A DNA stretch of 64,000 nucleotides from Colocasia esculenta (taxonomy: Eukaryota > Streptophyta > Magnoliopsida > Alismatales > Araceae). The notes beneath the pieces are model-generated. The model was not told the origin of the DNA, made no database searches, and was given only the letters and a program-made list of their open reading frames with translations. The stretch lies in contig CM024755.1 in assembly GCA_014218235.1 (NCBI GenBank), forward strand, positions 39,204,713 through 39,268,712, given 5' to 3'. Shown in pieces: positions 11,286 through 21,834 of this stretch. The position numbers and the translations under genes are program-made. How positions within the stretch are numbered: the first letter of the stretch is position 1; every line of letters starts with the position of its first letter.

Positions 11286-12515
11286 ATGGCACCCAAATCA
11301 AAGCTTCTCGCTCGCCGTCGTCGCGCTTCGACGGACGCCGGAGAAAGCTCCAGGGCTCCTTCCGAACGTCGCAGCAAGCATCGTGAGGATCGGTTGCCGG
11401 AACTCATTGTTCCTCAAGGTCTCCGTCTTATCCGGGCCACCGGAACCTTCAAGAAACTTGTCCAATCCCGGTATGTGGACTTCGAGTCCTTAGCACCGAT
11501 GTTCCCCTCCCTCCTACCCTATTTTGACACTCAAGGGTGGACATCTTTCTTGTACTCACACTTGCAATACTCTCCAACTGTCGTCACAGAGTTTTTCAAT
11601 AACCTAGGGCTTTCCGATCAGGGAGATCTCTACTTTTCGGTGAAAGTCACTCGTTTTCACCTCACCGCCAATCTTATCTCGACAGCCCTTGAAATTCCAA
11701 ACTCAGGAGTTGCAATCTTCAACTACACTCCTTCCGCTTCTGAGTACTATGAACTTCTCACGTTGCAACCTTATGACTCCACTAAGGAAATTGCTCGTCT
11801 AAATGCCAACTCCTTTCCTCCTTTGATCCGGATGATCCATCACATCTTCACTACCTTGATCGTCCCGAAGGATGGAAGCCGAGAATTAGTCACCGAGGTC
11901 CACAAGTCTTTGTTCATATTCTTCCTCAAGTGTCAACCAATCAATCTGCCTGAACTCATGATAAGCCTCATCCGTCGGTGCTTCTCAAACACCAAAAGAT
12001 CAATGACATACGCTTACCCCATCACCTCTCTTCTCATTTTCATTGGCATTCCTATCACTTCAACTGAGCTCATCTCCTTGAAATCCCGCAGTGCTTTTGA
12101 CCTCACTGTTGCTAACCGAATGGGCTACAAGATTGTAGATGGTGTAGTCACAAGGACTCTCAAAGGAAAGGAACCACAAGGAGCTGAAGAGTCATCTGCT
12201 GAAGAAGACAATGAAGCCGATGAAGCAAATGAAGGCAGTGATGAAGAACCTCAGGATGAGCAAATGCCTGATGAAGCTCAAGAATTTGATGATGTACCTG
12301 TGCCTCAAGAACAATCTCTTCATGATTACTTGGCACAAATGCATCAACAAATGATCTCAGGTTTTGCTCAGATGAGTTCAAGATTTGATCAAGTGGACGC
12401 TCGCCTCAACTCTCTAGATGAGTCTCACGTGCAGATCCGAGACCGGCTTGATTTCCTCTACTCCGAGAGAGATGGATCCCGTCATCCTCCACCTGCTGGA
12501 CATGACAATGAATAG
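11286..12515 (+). CDS. accessory ORF of element B (409 codons, plant transposon-protein-like)
   Basis: An intact ATG-to-stop frame between pol and the 3' LTR. It begins with a very basic Arg/Lys/Ser-rich 35 residues. A globular region follows, about residues 40-300, whose hydrophobic pattern resembles the plant-specific putative transposon protein domain often found beside retroelement ORFs. Then comes an acidic linker of Glu, Asp and Ala (about residues 300-350) and a C-terminal coiled coil (about residues 355-400) with Met, Gln and Leu heptads. The first ORF of element A has the same layout: globular head, charged linker, coiled-coil tail. The role is unknown. The position matches the env-like slot of Sireviruses, but there is no signal peptide or membrane segment. 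An intact frame beside a broken pol suggests it decays no faster than neutral, or is newer. Confidence 0.8.
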   Translation: MAPKSKLLARRRRASTDAGESSRAPSERRSKHREDRLPELIVPQGLRLIRATGTFKKLVQSRYVDFESLAPMFPSLLPYFDTQGWTSFLYSHLQYSPTVVTEFFNNLGLSDQGDLYFSVKVTRFHLTANLISTALEIPNSGVAIFNYTPSASEYYELLTLQPYDSTKEIARLNANSFPPLIRMIHHIFTTLIVPKDGSRELVTEVHKSLFIFFLKCQPINLPELMISLIRRCFSNTKRSMTYAYPITSLLIFIGIPITSTELISLKSRSAFDLTVANRMGYKIVDGVVTRTLKGKEPQGAEESSAEEDNEADEANEGSDEEPQDEQMPDEAQEFDDVPVPQEQSLHDYLAQMHQQMISGFAQMSSRFDQVDARLNSLDESHVQIRDRLDFLYSERDGSRHPPPAGHDNE

Positions 12516-12738
12516 AGGGTCTCAGGGTCATTAGAGGTCATTAATAGTCTTAGCTGGGAGTTAGTCTCACTTGTCCAGTCATCTTTTACTTGTTCATGTT
12601 ATTTCCCTTTCTTTTGATCTTTATTGAGTCATGTAATGATTGTCTCTTGTACTGTAAAATATGAATGATCAATCAATGAAAACTCACAGTTCATGTTTAT
12701 TTGTCTCCTAATGTGCATGACTTGACATTTTGAATGTT

Positions 12739-12806
12739 ATCAAAAAGGGGGAGAACATCAATATGCATCAATTGAATGTTTTTGTCATCATCAAAAAGGG
12801 GGAGAT
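12739..12806 (+). promoter_or_regulatory. two polypurine tracts of element B
   Basis: ATCAAAAAGGGGGAGA occurs twice, at about 12739-12754 and 12790-12805. The second abuts the 3' LTR and is the primary plus-strand primer site. The duplicate 50 bp upstream matches the multiple-tract habit of Sireviruses and of element A. Confidence 0.85.
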
Positions 12807-14162
12807 TGTTGGGTTTTCCATATATCATGTTTTTGATGATCACATTAATATTCTTGAACATTGATTTAATGCAAAATTGATGTGCTAACTAACATGAAAA
12901 ACACCATGAAAGTGATTGAGTTAAACATTGCTAAATCATACAATGTATATCACTAACAATGTATTTGCATGTAGGTCATGAAAGATGGAGCATTGAAGAG
13001 GCATTGAAGAGATGAGCAAATAGCACAAAAAACTGTCAAAGAGGTGCACCTGTCGACAGATGCAATGTACCTGTCGACAGATTCACATAGTCATTCCAAG
13101 ATAGAACTCAGGTTTGCATCTCTGAGTGCACCTGTCGACAGATGCAATGTACCTGTCGACAGATTCACACAGTCAACCCAGGACAGAACTCAGGTTTTCT
13201 ATTCCTGAGTGCACCTGTCGACAGATGCAAATTGCCTGTCGACAGATACACTCAGAAACTCAATTTTCTAAAACCCAGTTCTCAGCCTGAGTGCGCCTGT
13301 CGACAGATGTAAGTGCACCTGTCGACAGACGACAGAAACATGAGATTTAGAGTTTCCAAATCCGGCCCCACTTGGGTGTTTCCTTCCTCCACGACCCCCA
13401 CCTTTACCTAACACTATATAAGCATCCTTTTGGAGCCAAATTCGCAGAGAGCAGCCTCCCAACCAAGAGCCTCCAAGGGACCAAGAGGAAAAGCCCCAAA
13501 TTGCTGCTCTGCTTCAACTTTCTGCCCAGATCGTTGTGGAATCGCCATCCATGCGAAGTTGAAGCCGGATCGTCATCAATTCAACTTTCTACATCGATCA
13601 ATCTACATCCAATCAAAGTTTGAAGAGCGTTTGGACGATCCACGAGAAGAATTCCAACTGGATTTGTTCCCCAACTCTAAATTCTTCTCCATTTCACAAT
13701 TTCCATTTCATTTTGTGTGTGTGGTTGTGTTTCGAGCATCCCTTGTGCTTGATTCACGAATTTGTGGTTGTTCTGATCGTGGTTCATCAGACAACGTGTG
13801 TGTGGTTGAGTTGTTGTGTTGAACTCGCTCATAAGCAGTCGTTTCTGCATGTGTGTGTGGACGGTGGATGTAGGATACACGAGTTGTGTACTCCGAACCA
13901 CCTTAAATCATCGTGTTCTGTGGTTTGTTCACGTTTTGCGATAGATGATTGGTAGGCACGGTGTTCATACGCACGTTTAATTCTCTGTTTTCAAAACATC
14001 AACTCAAGCTTTCTTAATCTCAATCAAATTCCAATCAAGTTTCAATTGAGATTGCTGTAGGACCGAAAAGAAGCCATCAGTAATTTAGAATTTGCCGTAA
14101 TCTATTCAACCCCCCCCCCCCCTTCTAGATTACCACATCGTGTTATGCCGCATAACCCTTCA
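12807..14162 (+). repeat. 3' LTR of element B
   Basis: Near-identical to 4267-5618. It carries the same palindrome array (about 13050-13330) and TATA box (13414-13423). The C run near its end is longer than in the 5' copy, a typical homopolymer difference. It ends at 14162 and is followed by the GAGGG duplication. Confidence 0.93.
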
Positions 14163-14167
14163 GAGGG

Positions 14168-14296
14168 CTGCTGGTCAGCCGAAAACTCTTGATTCTGCTG
14201 TACTACTGGCTCAAGCACTGGATCTTCAGGAATTTTCTCTTGGGTTGGTTCTTGGTGTTGAGGCTCTTGAGCAGTAGAGGCTGGTTCTTCTTGAGG
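14168..14296 (-). other. Gln/Pro-rich tail after the first accessory ORF of element A
   Basis: Beyond the TAG that ends the 14297-15631 frame, the same minus-strand frame stays open to the element B insertion point and encodes a Gln-, Glu- and Pro-rich stretch. It suggests the first and second accessory ORFs of element A were once continuous through a repetitive linker, later cut by a stop and by element B. Confidence 0.5.
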
Positions 14297-15631
14297 CTAA
14301 GAGGGAGCAGGCCCTGATGGCATGGAAGCGCCCTGATGGCACACTAACTGAAGTAAGAGTTCCTTCATCTGCTTGACCTCATCAGCAAAACTATCAAACT
14401 TGACATCAATGAGCCCGACTTGCATATGAAGAAGTGAGAGACTCTCTTGATGTGATCTGACAAGCTCTAGAATGGTGCCAAGACTGCTGCTACTCTCCCC
14501 CTGAGACCTTGGCCGGGTCTCAAACTGAGAAGGGGAGAAAGAAGGCTCACTCTCTCTGAAAGTTTGTTCCATAGGTGGGACAGGAACATCTTCAGACATG
14601 ATTCCCTTACCTCTGAGATTTCTTAAGTTTTCATGCATAGTTTCAGAGGGAGCATCTTGCTCATTGAGAGAGGAGGAGGCTGGAAGCTGTTCTTCAACTG
14701 GCTGAACTGGTGGAGAAATAACTAGTGAAGGAGGCTGTGCAAACACAACTGGTGCAACTGGATCTGCTGGGGCTTCAATCTGAATACCTGAAGTGGGAAT
14801 ATCTTGGGGAAGCACAGAGACTAGGGGCTCATCTGGATAAATTTCATGGTCACACTCCGGAACTGAATCTTTGTACCATAAGTTTTCTTTCTTGCTAACT
14901 AGGGAGTAGTGACCTCTTCTCAGAGTAATGAGTCCAATTTTCTCTTTGATGCTGACAGGCACTTCTCCAGATAGATCCACAGCAAATTTCTTAAAGATCA
15001 AAGTAAGCAGAGATCCATAAGGAAGAGAATCTTGAAGGTCCTTGGCTGCTATCATTTTTTCTAAAATCACTGCTGGAAGGTTGATTCTGTGTTTCTGAAT
15101 AGCCCAAAAGAGGAGATTCCTATCTCTGGCTGTGATGGAGGAATGGGAACCTGATCTAGGAGTTATGATATTAGAGATGATAGAATGCAGTAACCTTTTC
15201 TCTGCAGAAAGCTCATTTACTTGCAAACCCCTTTTGCTCAAGGTCCCCAGATTTCCAATAATCCCCAATTTTTGTTTCTCAAGGTGAATGAACTCACTAA
15301 GATAGTGTCCGGTGTTAGGACAGTCTAAAAGTTCTACAAGACATTTCTCAGAGATAGTGATTCTTACTCCTTTAACATATCCTACGACTGTATTTCCAGA
15401 TGAAACTTTGAGAGAGGCATAAAATGCCCTTACAGCACCAGCTATGAGAGGTTCAATGATCTGACACAGTTTGGTCCATCCCATCTCTGTGAGTGTTTCC
15501 TCTACCCAAGCTAGACTGCCACTCAAATGAGAGAATTCAACTGATTTGCCGGAACAGATAGGAATCTTGGCTAGTCTTTGGAGTTGGTCAAAGGTGAGTT
15601 GGACGGAGTCCTGAGCCCTAGGAGATGCCAT
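14297..15631 (-). CDS. first accessory ORF of element A (444 codons, plant transposon-protein-like)
   Basis: An uninterrupted frame from an ATG, downstream of pol in the sense of element A. Residues 1-260 look globular and resemble the plant putative transposon protein family in hydrophobic pattern. Residues 270-380 are rich in Pro, Ser, Glu and Val and look disordered. Residues 380-430 form a Leu/Met coiled coil. Head, linker and coiled coil match the accessory ORF of element B, so the two are probably homologous although far diverged. A TATA-like site lies about 215 bp upstream, suggesting independent transcription rather than readthrough of pol. No membrane segment or signal peptide is seen. 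Function unknown. Confidence 0.8.
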   Translation of the reverse strand: MASPRAQDSVQLTFDQLQRLAKIPICSGKSVEFSHLSGSLAWVEETLTEMGWTKLCQIIEPLIAGAVRAFYASLKVSSGNTVVGYVKGVRITISEKCLVELLDCPNTGHYLSEFIHLEKQKLGIIGNLGTLSKRGLQVNELSAEKRLLHSIISNIITPRSGSHSSITARDRNLLFWAIQKHRINLPAVILEKMIAAKDLQDSLPYGSLLTLIFKKFAVDLSGEVPVSIKEKIGLITLRRGHYSLVSKKENLWYKDSVPECDHEIYPDEPLVSVLPQDIPTSGIQIEAPADPVAPVVFAQPPSLVISPPVQPVEEQLPASSSLNEQDAPSETMHENLRNLRGKGIMSEDVPVPPMEQTFRESEPSFSPSQFETRPRSQGESSSSLGTILELVRSHQESLSLLHMQVGLIDVKFDSFADEVKQMKELLLQLVCHQGASMPSGPAPS

Positions 15632-15845
15632 CTAGACAAACAGATGAAAAGGAAACTTAGGAGATCCTTCAGAGGAGGATGAGATGTACCCGAAAGAGTT
15701 AGAAGATCCTACCTTTTTCGTGAAAGGATGAAGTTTAGCAGAGATCTTCTGAAGGTCCTTTTCCAGAGAGCAGAAAGGCGCGAAGAAGATAGAGCAGACT
15801 AGAGAGATTTCGAACGGGTATTTTCTAACGGAGATGAGGGAGATC

Positions 15846-15854
15846 TATATATAT
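15846..15854 (-). promoter_or_regulatory. candidate internal TATA box for the accessory ORF of element A
   Basis: TATATATAT about 215 bp upstream of the ATG at 15631, followed downstream by a C- and T-rich leader-like sequence. On the minus strand a GGTAGG after a run of A near 15705-15715 could be a 5' splice site in the leader. Position and composition suggest a subgenomic promoter; this is inference only. Confidence 0.4.
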
Positions 15855-15989
15855 GAGAGGGATAATGACCGTCGTTTCATGAAGGGACGTGATTTGAGTT
15901 ACGAAGGGACACGCCTTTAATTTTGTGTCAGTTACGAAAATTTGAATATTTATTCGTTTCAGAGTCATAAAGGAAGTTAATTTAGGAAT

Positions 15990-16112
15990 TCAAATCCATT
16001 AGTCGAATACATAAGTTTTGACATGAATCGAATACCTTAACTTTTCATGAATCGATTACATGAATCGAATACCTTGATTTTTAACATGAATCGAATACAT
16101 AAGTCGAACTAT
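15990..16112. repeat. internal copies of the GAATCGAATAC motif
   Basis: At least five copies of a unit like ACATGAATCGAATAC or AGTCGAATACATAAG lie just downstream of pol. They are related to the LTR array of the same element, just as element B has its own palindrome both in the LTR and near its accessory ORF. Confidence 0.75.
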
Positions 16113-16177
16113 GACTTAGGAAAATTTTTAGGGTATAGCTACACAGAATGTAAACATCAAGATGATTCAGGTAAATA

Positions 16178-19100
16178 TTAATCAGGATTGCACATACCTA
16201 TTTCTCTTCTAATAGACGTAAATCTATCTTCTGGTAGGGGTTTGGTAAAAATATCTGCCAATTGATTTTCTGTAGAGACAAATTCAAGAGAGATATTTCC
16301 ATTACTTACATGGTCCCTGATGAAGTGATGTCTGACCTCAATGTGCTTTGTTCTTGAGTGCTGAATTGGATTTTTGGTTAAGTTGATTGCACTTGTATTA
16401 TCACACAGCATTGGGATTTCTTGAAGCTGATGCCCATAGTCTTTCAATTGATGCTTAATCCATAGCAGTTGACTACAGCAACTTCCAGCTGCAATGTATT
16501 CAGCTTCTGTAGTGGATAGAGCTACTGAATTTTGTTTTCTGGAAGACCAAGATATTAAACATCCTACAAGGAGTTGACAAGTACCACTGGTGCTTTTTCT
16601 ATCTATCTTGCATCCAGCATAGTCAGCATCACTATATCTAATTAACTTGAATTCAGAACATCTGGGATACCATAAGCCTAAATTGCTTGTATTAATAAGA
16701 TATCTAAAAATTCTTTTAACAGCATGAACATGTGATTCTTTTGGATCAGCTTGGAATCTAGCACATAAACAAACGCTGAACATTATGTCTGGTCTACTTG
16801 CAGTAAGATAGAGTAGTGATCCTATCATTCCTCTAAAGATCTTTTGATCTGCCTTTTTACCAAGGGAATCACTATCTAGCTTAATGCCTGAGCTCATGGG
16901 TGTACCTAAGGGCTTACATTTGTCAAAACCATACTTAATCAGCAGATCTGAGATGTATTTGGTTTGGCATATGTGAGTTCCTTCTTTGGTTTGCCTAATT
17001 TGTAATCCAAGGAAATAATTCAGTTCACCCATCATGCTCATCTCAAATTCACTTTGCATTAAGTTCTCAAAGAACTTGCAGAGTGATTCGTTGGTAGAGC
17101 CAAAGATAATGTCATCAACATAAATTTGTACAATTAAGATTTCATCTGAAAATTTTTTGATAAATAAAGTACTGTCTACTTTTCCTCTTACAAAATCATG
17201 TGATATAAGATAAGCACTTAGTCTTTCATACCAAGCCCTTGGAGCTTGTTTCAAACCATATAGTGCCTTCTTTAAACGGAAAACATGATTAGGATTTTTT
17301 GTATCTTCAAATCCGGGAGGTTGCTCAACATACACTTCTTCTTTTATAAAACCATTCAGAAAAGCACTTTTAACATCCATCTGAAATAGATTAATATTAA
17401 GAGAGCAAGCATATGCTAATAGAATTCTAATTGCCTCTAATCTAGCAACTGGAGCATATGTTTCATCAAAGTCTATGCCTTCCTCTTGGGAGTATCCTTG
17501 AGCTACAAGTCTAGCCTTGTTCCTGGTGATTATTCCTGATTCATCCACTTTGTTTCTGAAAACCCATCTGGTTCCAATAACAGGATGGTCAGAAGGTCTA
17601 GGCACAAGGGTCCAAACTTGATTGCGTTGGAATTGATTTAATTCCTCTTGCATAGCAAGGATCCAAGATTCATCTTCCAATGCATCATTGATTGTCTAAC
17701 GCTCAATTTGAGAAACTAAGGCAGAGAAATCACTAGGAATTTGCATACCTCTTGTTCTTATTCTGTCTTGAGAATTACCTATGATGTTTTCTCTAGGATG
17801 ATCCCTATGGTATCTTAATTCTCTGGGCAATCCTTCTTGTATTTCCTCTTGTTGTTGAAGATCTTCCAATGGGGGTTCTTCTGATTCTTCATCCTTGTGT
17901 TGTTCTTCTTCAATAGAAGTCTTTTCAAGATCCCTGCATAGATCATCAACAAAGTCTTCTTCTTCTTCTATCCTCTTGATAGAAGGGTTAGTTTCATCAA
18001 ACAAGACATGTACAGTTTGTTCTATAGTCAATGTCCTTCTATTAAATACCCTGTATCCTCTAGGTTTTGAGATATATCCTAACAGAAAACCTTCATCACT
18101 TTTAGCATCTAACTTTCCTAAGTTGTCTTTACCATTGTTTAAAATGAAACACTTACAGCCAAAAGGTCGAAGATGACTGATGTTGGGCTTCTTATCCTTG
18201 TATAATTCATACGGAGTCTTTTTCAGAATAGGTCTGATCATGCATCTGTTGATAAGTTAGCAGGCTGTATTTACTGCTTCTGCCCAGAAGTATTTTGGTA
18301 AATTGTACTCATTCAGCATTGTTCTGGTCATGTCTAGCAGTGTTCTATTTTTCCTTTCTGCTACACCATTTTGTTGAGGTGTTCTGGGAGCTGAGAAGTT
18401 GTGTTCAATTCCATTTTCTTCACAGAACTTCAAAAATTCTTCATTTTTGAACTCTCCTCCATGATCAGATCTGATACTGGTAATCTGAAATTTTTGATTC
18501 TTTTGGACAATTTTGCTGAATTTCAGGAAAGCTTGAAAAGCTTCAGATTTGGCTTCTAGAAAGGATACCCAAGTATACCTTGAGTAATCATCAACTAATA
18601 CATAGCCATAGACTTTTCCTCCAAGACTAATTGTCCTCATTGGTCCAAATAAATCCATGTGAATTAATTCCAAAGGCTTGAAAGTTGTAACAATTGTCTT
18701 GGACTGAAATGAGGTCTTGGTCTGTTTTCCTTTTGCACATGCTGAGCAAATTTCAGACTTTTTGATTTTCATCTTGGGAAGTCCCTCAACCAGATCATAC
18801 TTCAACAATTTCTTGATTACTGAAGTGCTTGCATGACCAAGTCTTCTATGCCACAAATCAGCTTCTTCGCTTTTGGTAGTAGTTAGACAAAGATTTACTT
18901 CCTTTAATTCTGCTAGTTGCAAGGTGTACAGATTCTTTACTCTTTATGCTTCAAAGACCTTTTTGTTGTCCTTCAGAATTACACACTTATCATTCTGAAA
19001 TCTTACTAAATGACCTTTGTCACATAACTGACTAATACTGATCAGGTTGTGCTTGAGTCCTTCTACATACATGACATCCTCAATTAAATCCTTTCCTTTA

Positions 19101-19273
19101 GTACCAATAGTTCCACAGCCTAGCACTTTTCCTTTTCCATTATCACCATAGGTAACTTGACCAGATTCTTCTCTAAAACTTGTGAATAGCTTCCTGTCAC
19201 CTGTCATATGCCTTGAGCATCCACTGTCCAAATACCATTTGGATGCCCTCAGCCGACCCTGCAAACAAAGCTA
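16178..19273 (-). pseudogene. pol of element A: protease, integrase, RT, RNase H (broken)
   Basis: Domains in order on the minus strand: protease (Trp-Tyr-Leu-Asp-Ser-Gly-Cys-Ser near 19230), pre-integrase zinc region (LWHRRLGHA, then CSACAKGK), integrase core with an intact DDE set (HMDLFGP, RSDHGGEF, NGVAERK), RT with the YVDD box near 17110-17135, and RNase H with SDADYAG and AEYIAAGS. The RT to RNase H part is a single open frame of 500 codons. Stops break the polyprotein at 18944-18946 (TAA), 18257-18259 (TAA) and 17696-17698 (TAG), and another TAG lies just upstream of the protease. Pol is in a different frame from gag. Few lesions suggest recent inactivation. Confidence 0.93.
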
Positions 19274-19329
19274 AGTTTTAACTTTTGGTACACAAATTTT
19301 CTTGGGTCCTTGATGGTTAGTTTTGGGAA

Positions 19330-21048
19330 TCATCTCAAGTTTCTAATAGTGCATGTGCTAACTGTGTGACCTAGTTGGTTGCAATGAGTACAGCATAAAC
19401 TAAAAGAATTTTTCTTGTATGCATTTTTATTGTATTTCTGTTTTTGTTTGTAAGCACGTTGATCTACCCTTTTGGTTTTCTTAAGGTCATCTTCTGTCAC
19501 AAACTTAGGTGTTGGATATACTTTAGGATAAATGATATGTTCTTCATTTTGTGGGGGTGTGTATCCTACTCCATATTTTCTTTTTCCTCTTCTAACACCC
19601 TTCAGATCTACAAGTAATGAAGCTTTACATGTTGCAATTTTATCTAAAGTTGTTCTTAGATAAAGATTTTCTTCTTGTAATTTTTCTTCATTCTTTAGTT
19701 CTTTTAGATTTGCTTCTACTTCTAAGATTTTGTTATTTTTATTTTTCAGATCTTCACATAATAGTTCATTTGCTCTTCTTGTTTCAGCTGAACTTTTCTT
19801 TAACCTTTCTACCTCATTTTTGAGAAAAGTATTACTCTTTTCTTGATTTAATAAGTTTAGCTTAACTATCTTCATTTGCTTTATAATGGTTTTATATTTT
19901 TCATAAAGCTCATTGAAAGCATCCTCTAAATTATCAGAGTCAGATTCTGAGCAAGAAGTAAAAGATGTTTCAGAATTTACCTGTTCTAGTCCTGCCATGA
20001 GGGCTAGATTTGCTTTTTCTTCTTCTTTTGATTCTGAGCTGGAGGAATCTGAGCTGGTAACATCTTCATTGTCCCATGTTGCTGCCATTGCTTTCTTTTT
20101 GAACTTCTTGAATCTCTTTTCTTTGCTTTTCTTCTTTTCTGATTTTTCTGCTTGATCCTTCTTTTTGAGTCTGGGACACTCAGATTTGTAATGCCCCGGT
20201 TGATTGCATTCATAACAGGTTGGCTCTTTCTTCTTGTCTTTCTTGAAGAACTTTCTTGAGCCAAATTTCTTCTTTTTAGCCAAAATTCTTTGTAGCCTTC
20301 TTGAGAGCATGGCCTCATCATCACTGTCATTTGATTTTTCATTGGAGTCCTCAGATGAAGAAGAATCTGCAATCTTTAAAGCATTTGAAATTTTCTTCTT
20401 TGAAGAGCTTTCAGAAAATCTCTCCATATTTATTTCATGTGCCATAAGAGAGCCTATTAATTTATCAATGGATAATTCAGTGAGATCATGGGCTTCCTCT
20501 ATGGCTGTAACTTTAGGGGTCCATACATTTGTTAGAGATCTTAGTATTTTTCTAACAATTTCTTCATTGGTTAGGGTTTTTCCTAAGGCACTCAACCCTA
20601 CAATTATGTTTGAAAATCTATTGTACATTTGTGTTATATTTTTATTTGGAAGCATTTTGAATTGTTCATATTGAGAAACTAGTATATCTATTCTGGTTTG
20701 CTTAACTCTATCTGTTCCTACATAAGTCACTTGTAATTTATCCCACATTTCTTTTGCGGTCCTACAAGCTGAGAGTCTATTGAATTCTCTTTTGGATAGA
20801 GCACAGCATAGATAATTTTTTGCTTTATAATTTAAAGACATATTTCTTTTGTCAGCAATAGAGAGACCTGTGGAAGTAGTTTCACCTAGGATTTGATAAT
20901 CACCTTGTTCTATTACCTGCCAAAGGTTGAAATCTGTACCTCTGATGAAACACTCCATTCGCATCTTCCAATATTGATAATCTTCACCATCAAAGAAATG
21001 TGGTCTTGAAACTGATTGGCCTTCATAGTTGTGTGCTTCTGATGCCAT
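19330..21048 (-). CDS. gag of element A, Sirevirus type (572 codons)
   Basis: Intact from the ATG at 21048, 52 bp after the LTR. The N-terminal 200 residues carry the copia gag pattern (phenylalanine-Asp-Gly-x2-Tyr-x2-Trp-Lys near residue 20, then the UBN2-like helical region). Around residues 275-290 is a CCHC zinc knuckle (C-x2-C-x4-H-x4-C). Lys-rich and acidic Ser-rich blocks and a long coiled coil (about residues 390-480) follow. A second knuckle, CTHCNQLGHTVSTC, lies at the C terminus. Two knuckles around a coiled coil are typical of Sireviruses. It would form the particle shell and bind genomic RNA. The frame ends just before a stretch that reads, shifted by one frame, into protease. 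Confidence 0.92.
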   Translation of the reverse strand: MASEAHNYEGQSVSRPHFFDGEDYQYWKMRMECFIRGTDFNLWQVIEQGDYQILGETTSTGLSIADKRNMSLNYKAKNYLCCALSKREFNRLSACRTAKEMWDKLQVTYVGTDRVKQTRIDILVSQYEQFKMLPNKNITQMYNRFSNIIVGLSALGKTLTNEEIVRKILRSLTNVWTPKVTAIEEAHDLTELSIDKLIGSLMAHEINMERFSESSSKKKISNALKIADSSSSEDSNEKSNDSDDEAMLSRRLQRILAKKKKFGSRKFFKKDKKKEPTCYECNQPGHYKSECPRLKKKDQAEKSEKKKSKEKRFKKFKKKAMAATWDNEDVTSSDSSSSESKEEEKANLALMAGLEQVNSETSFTSCSESDSDNLEDAFNELYEKYKTIIKQMKIVKLNLLNQEKSNTFLKNEVERLKKSSAETRRANELLCEDLKNKNNKILEVEANLKELKNEEKLQEENLYLRTTLDKIATCKASLLVDLKGVRRGKRKYGVGYTPPQNEEHIIYPKVYPTPKFVTEDDLKKTKRVDQRAYKQKQKYNKNAYKKNSFSLCCTHCNQLGHTVSTCTIRNLR

Positions 21049-21085
21049 CTCTTCTCAAATCTTTAGATTCTTCTGAGAAGACCTC

Positions 21086-21097
21086 GCTCTGATACCA
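21086..21097 (-). promoter_or_regulatory. primer binding site of element A
   Basis: On the minus strand TGGTATCAGAGC, two bases from the LTR end, complementary to initiator methionine tRNA. Confidence 0.93.
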
Positions 21098-21824
21098 CTT
21101 GTTTGATCGAAATGGCAGATTGCACAGTCCTAGAGGGGGGGTGAATAGGACTTTTCTTGATTTTTGGAAATTCTTCTGAAAGAGAAATCACAACACTAAG
21201 TAGAGATGTTAGTGCTTGGTGTGATGTGTGTGATTCAAGTGAGAACTTGGCGGAAAAAAATCACACAAAGAATTGTACAAGAGATTTATCCTGGTTCGGC
21301 CCTTCCCACATGGAAGTCCTACATCCAGTCCTCAAGCCAACCACTTGAGATTTCACTAAACTTTCAATCAAATTTGGCCTTCTCTCACCCTTGAGAGGAA
21401 ATTACAAAACACACTTGCTCCACAGCAAGTTTTCCCTAAACAGAGGTAAACAGCACTGCCTTATGCAAAAGGCCTTCCCTTCACAAAAGGGGTAAAGCAG
21501 AAACACTTCTGCAGAAATACCAAAATGAAGGAGAAATAAACGCCTGTGTGTTGACTCAAGAATGAGTACAGAACACACACTTTCCAGCAGGATAGAATAG
21601 ATGAGAATTGAAATCTAAATCCTAGCTGAAGCTACTTGGGTGGTCTTCCAAAGAAGAGACAATTACAATGCCACCCAATAAACAGATCTTCAGAAATCAC
21701 TGAAGATGGGGCTCTCAAACAGTTGCTGAACAGGAAGGCTTTTGAGAGCTTGCAATATGAACTTTCAGGGAATTGTCTTCAAGAAACTTCAAAACTTGTT
21801 GTTCTTCTATTGCGTTCTTCATCT

Positions 21825-21834
21825 CTTTATAATT
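21825..21834 (-). promoter_or_regulatory. candidate TATA box of element A LTR
   Basis: AATTATAAAG on the minus strand, about 730 bp downstream of the tandem array and about 730 bp before the LTR end. A twin lies near 1011-1020. Confidence 0.5.

Larger units (their letters stand above)
4267..14162 (+). mobile_element. Sirevirus-like Ty1/copia retrotransposon, element B, nested in A
   Basis: A 9.9 kb element with LTRs of 1352 and 1356 bp, TG...CA ends and a perfect GAGGG target duplication at 4262-4266 and 14163-14167. A TGGTATCAGAG primer site follows the 5' LTR and a polypurine tract precedes the 3' LTR. It contains a gag remnant, a pol broken by stops and one intact accessory ORF. It inserted in opposite orientation between the two accessory ORFs of element A. 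LTR differences are near 1-2 percent by eye, consistent with insertion after A. Confidence 0.94.
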
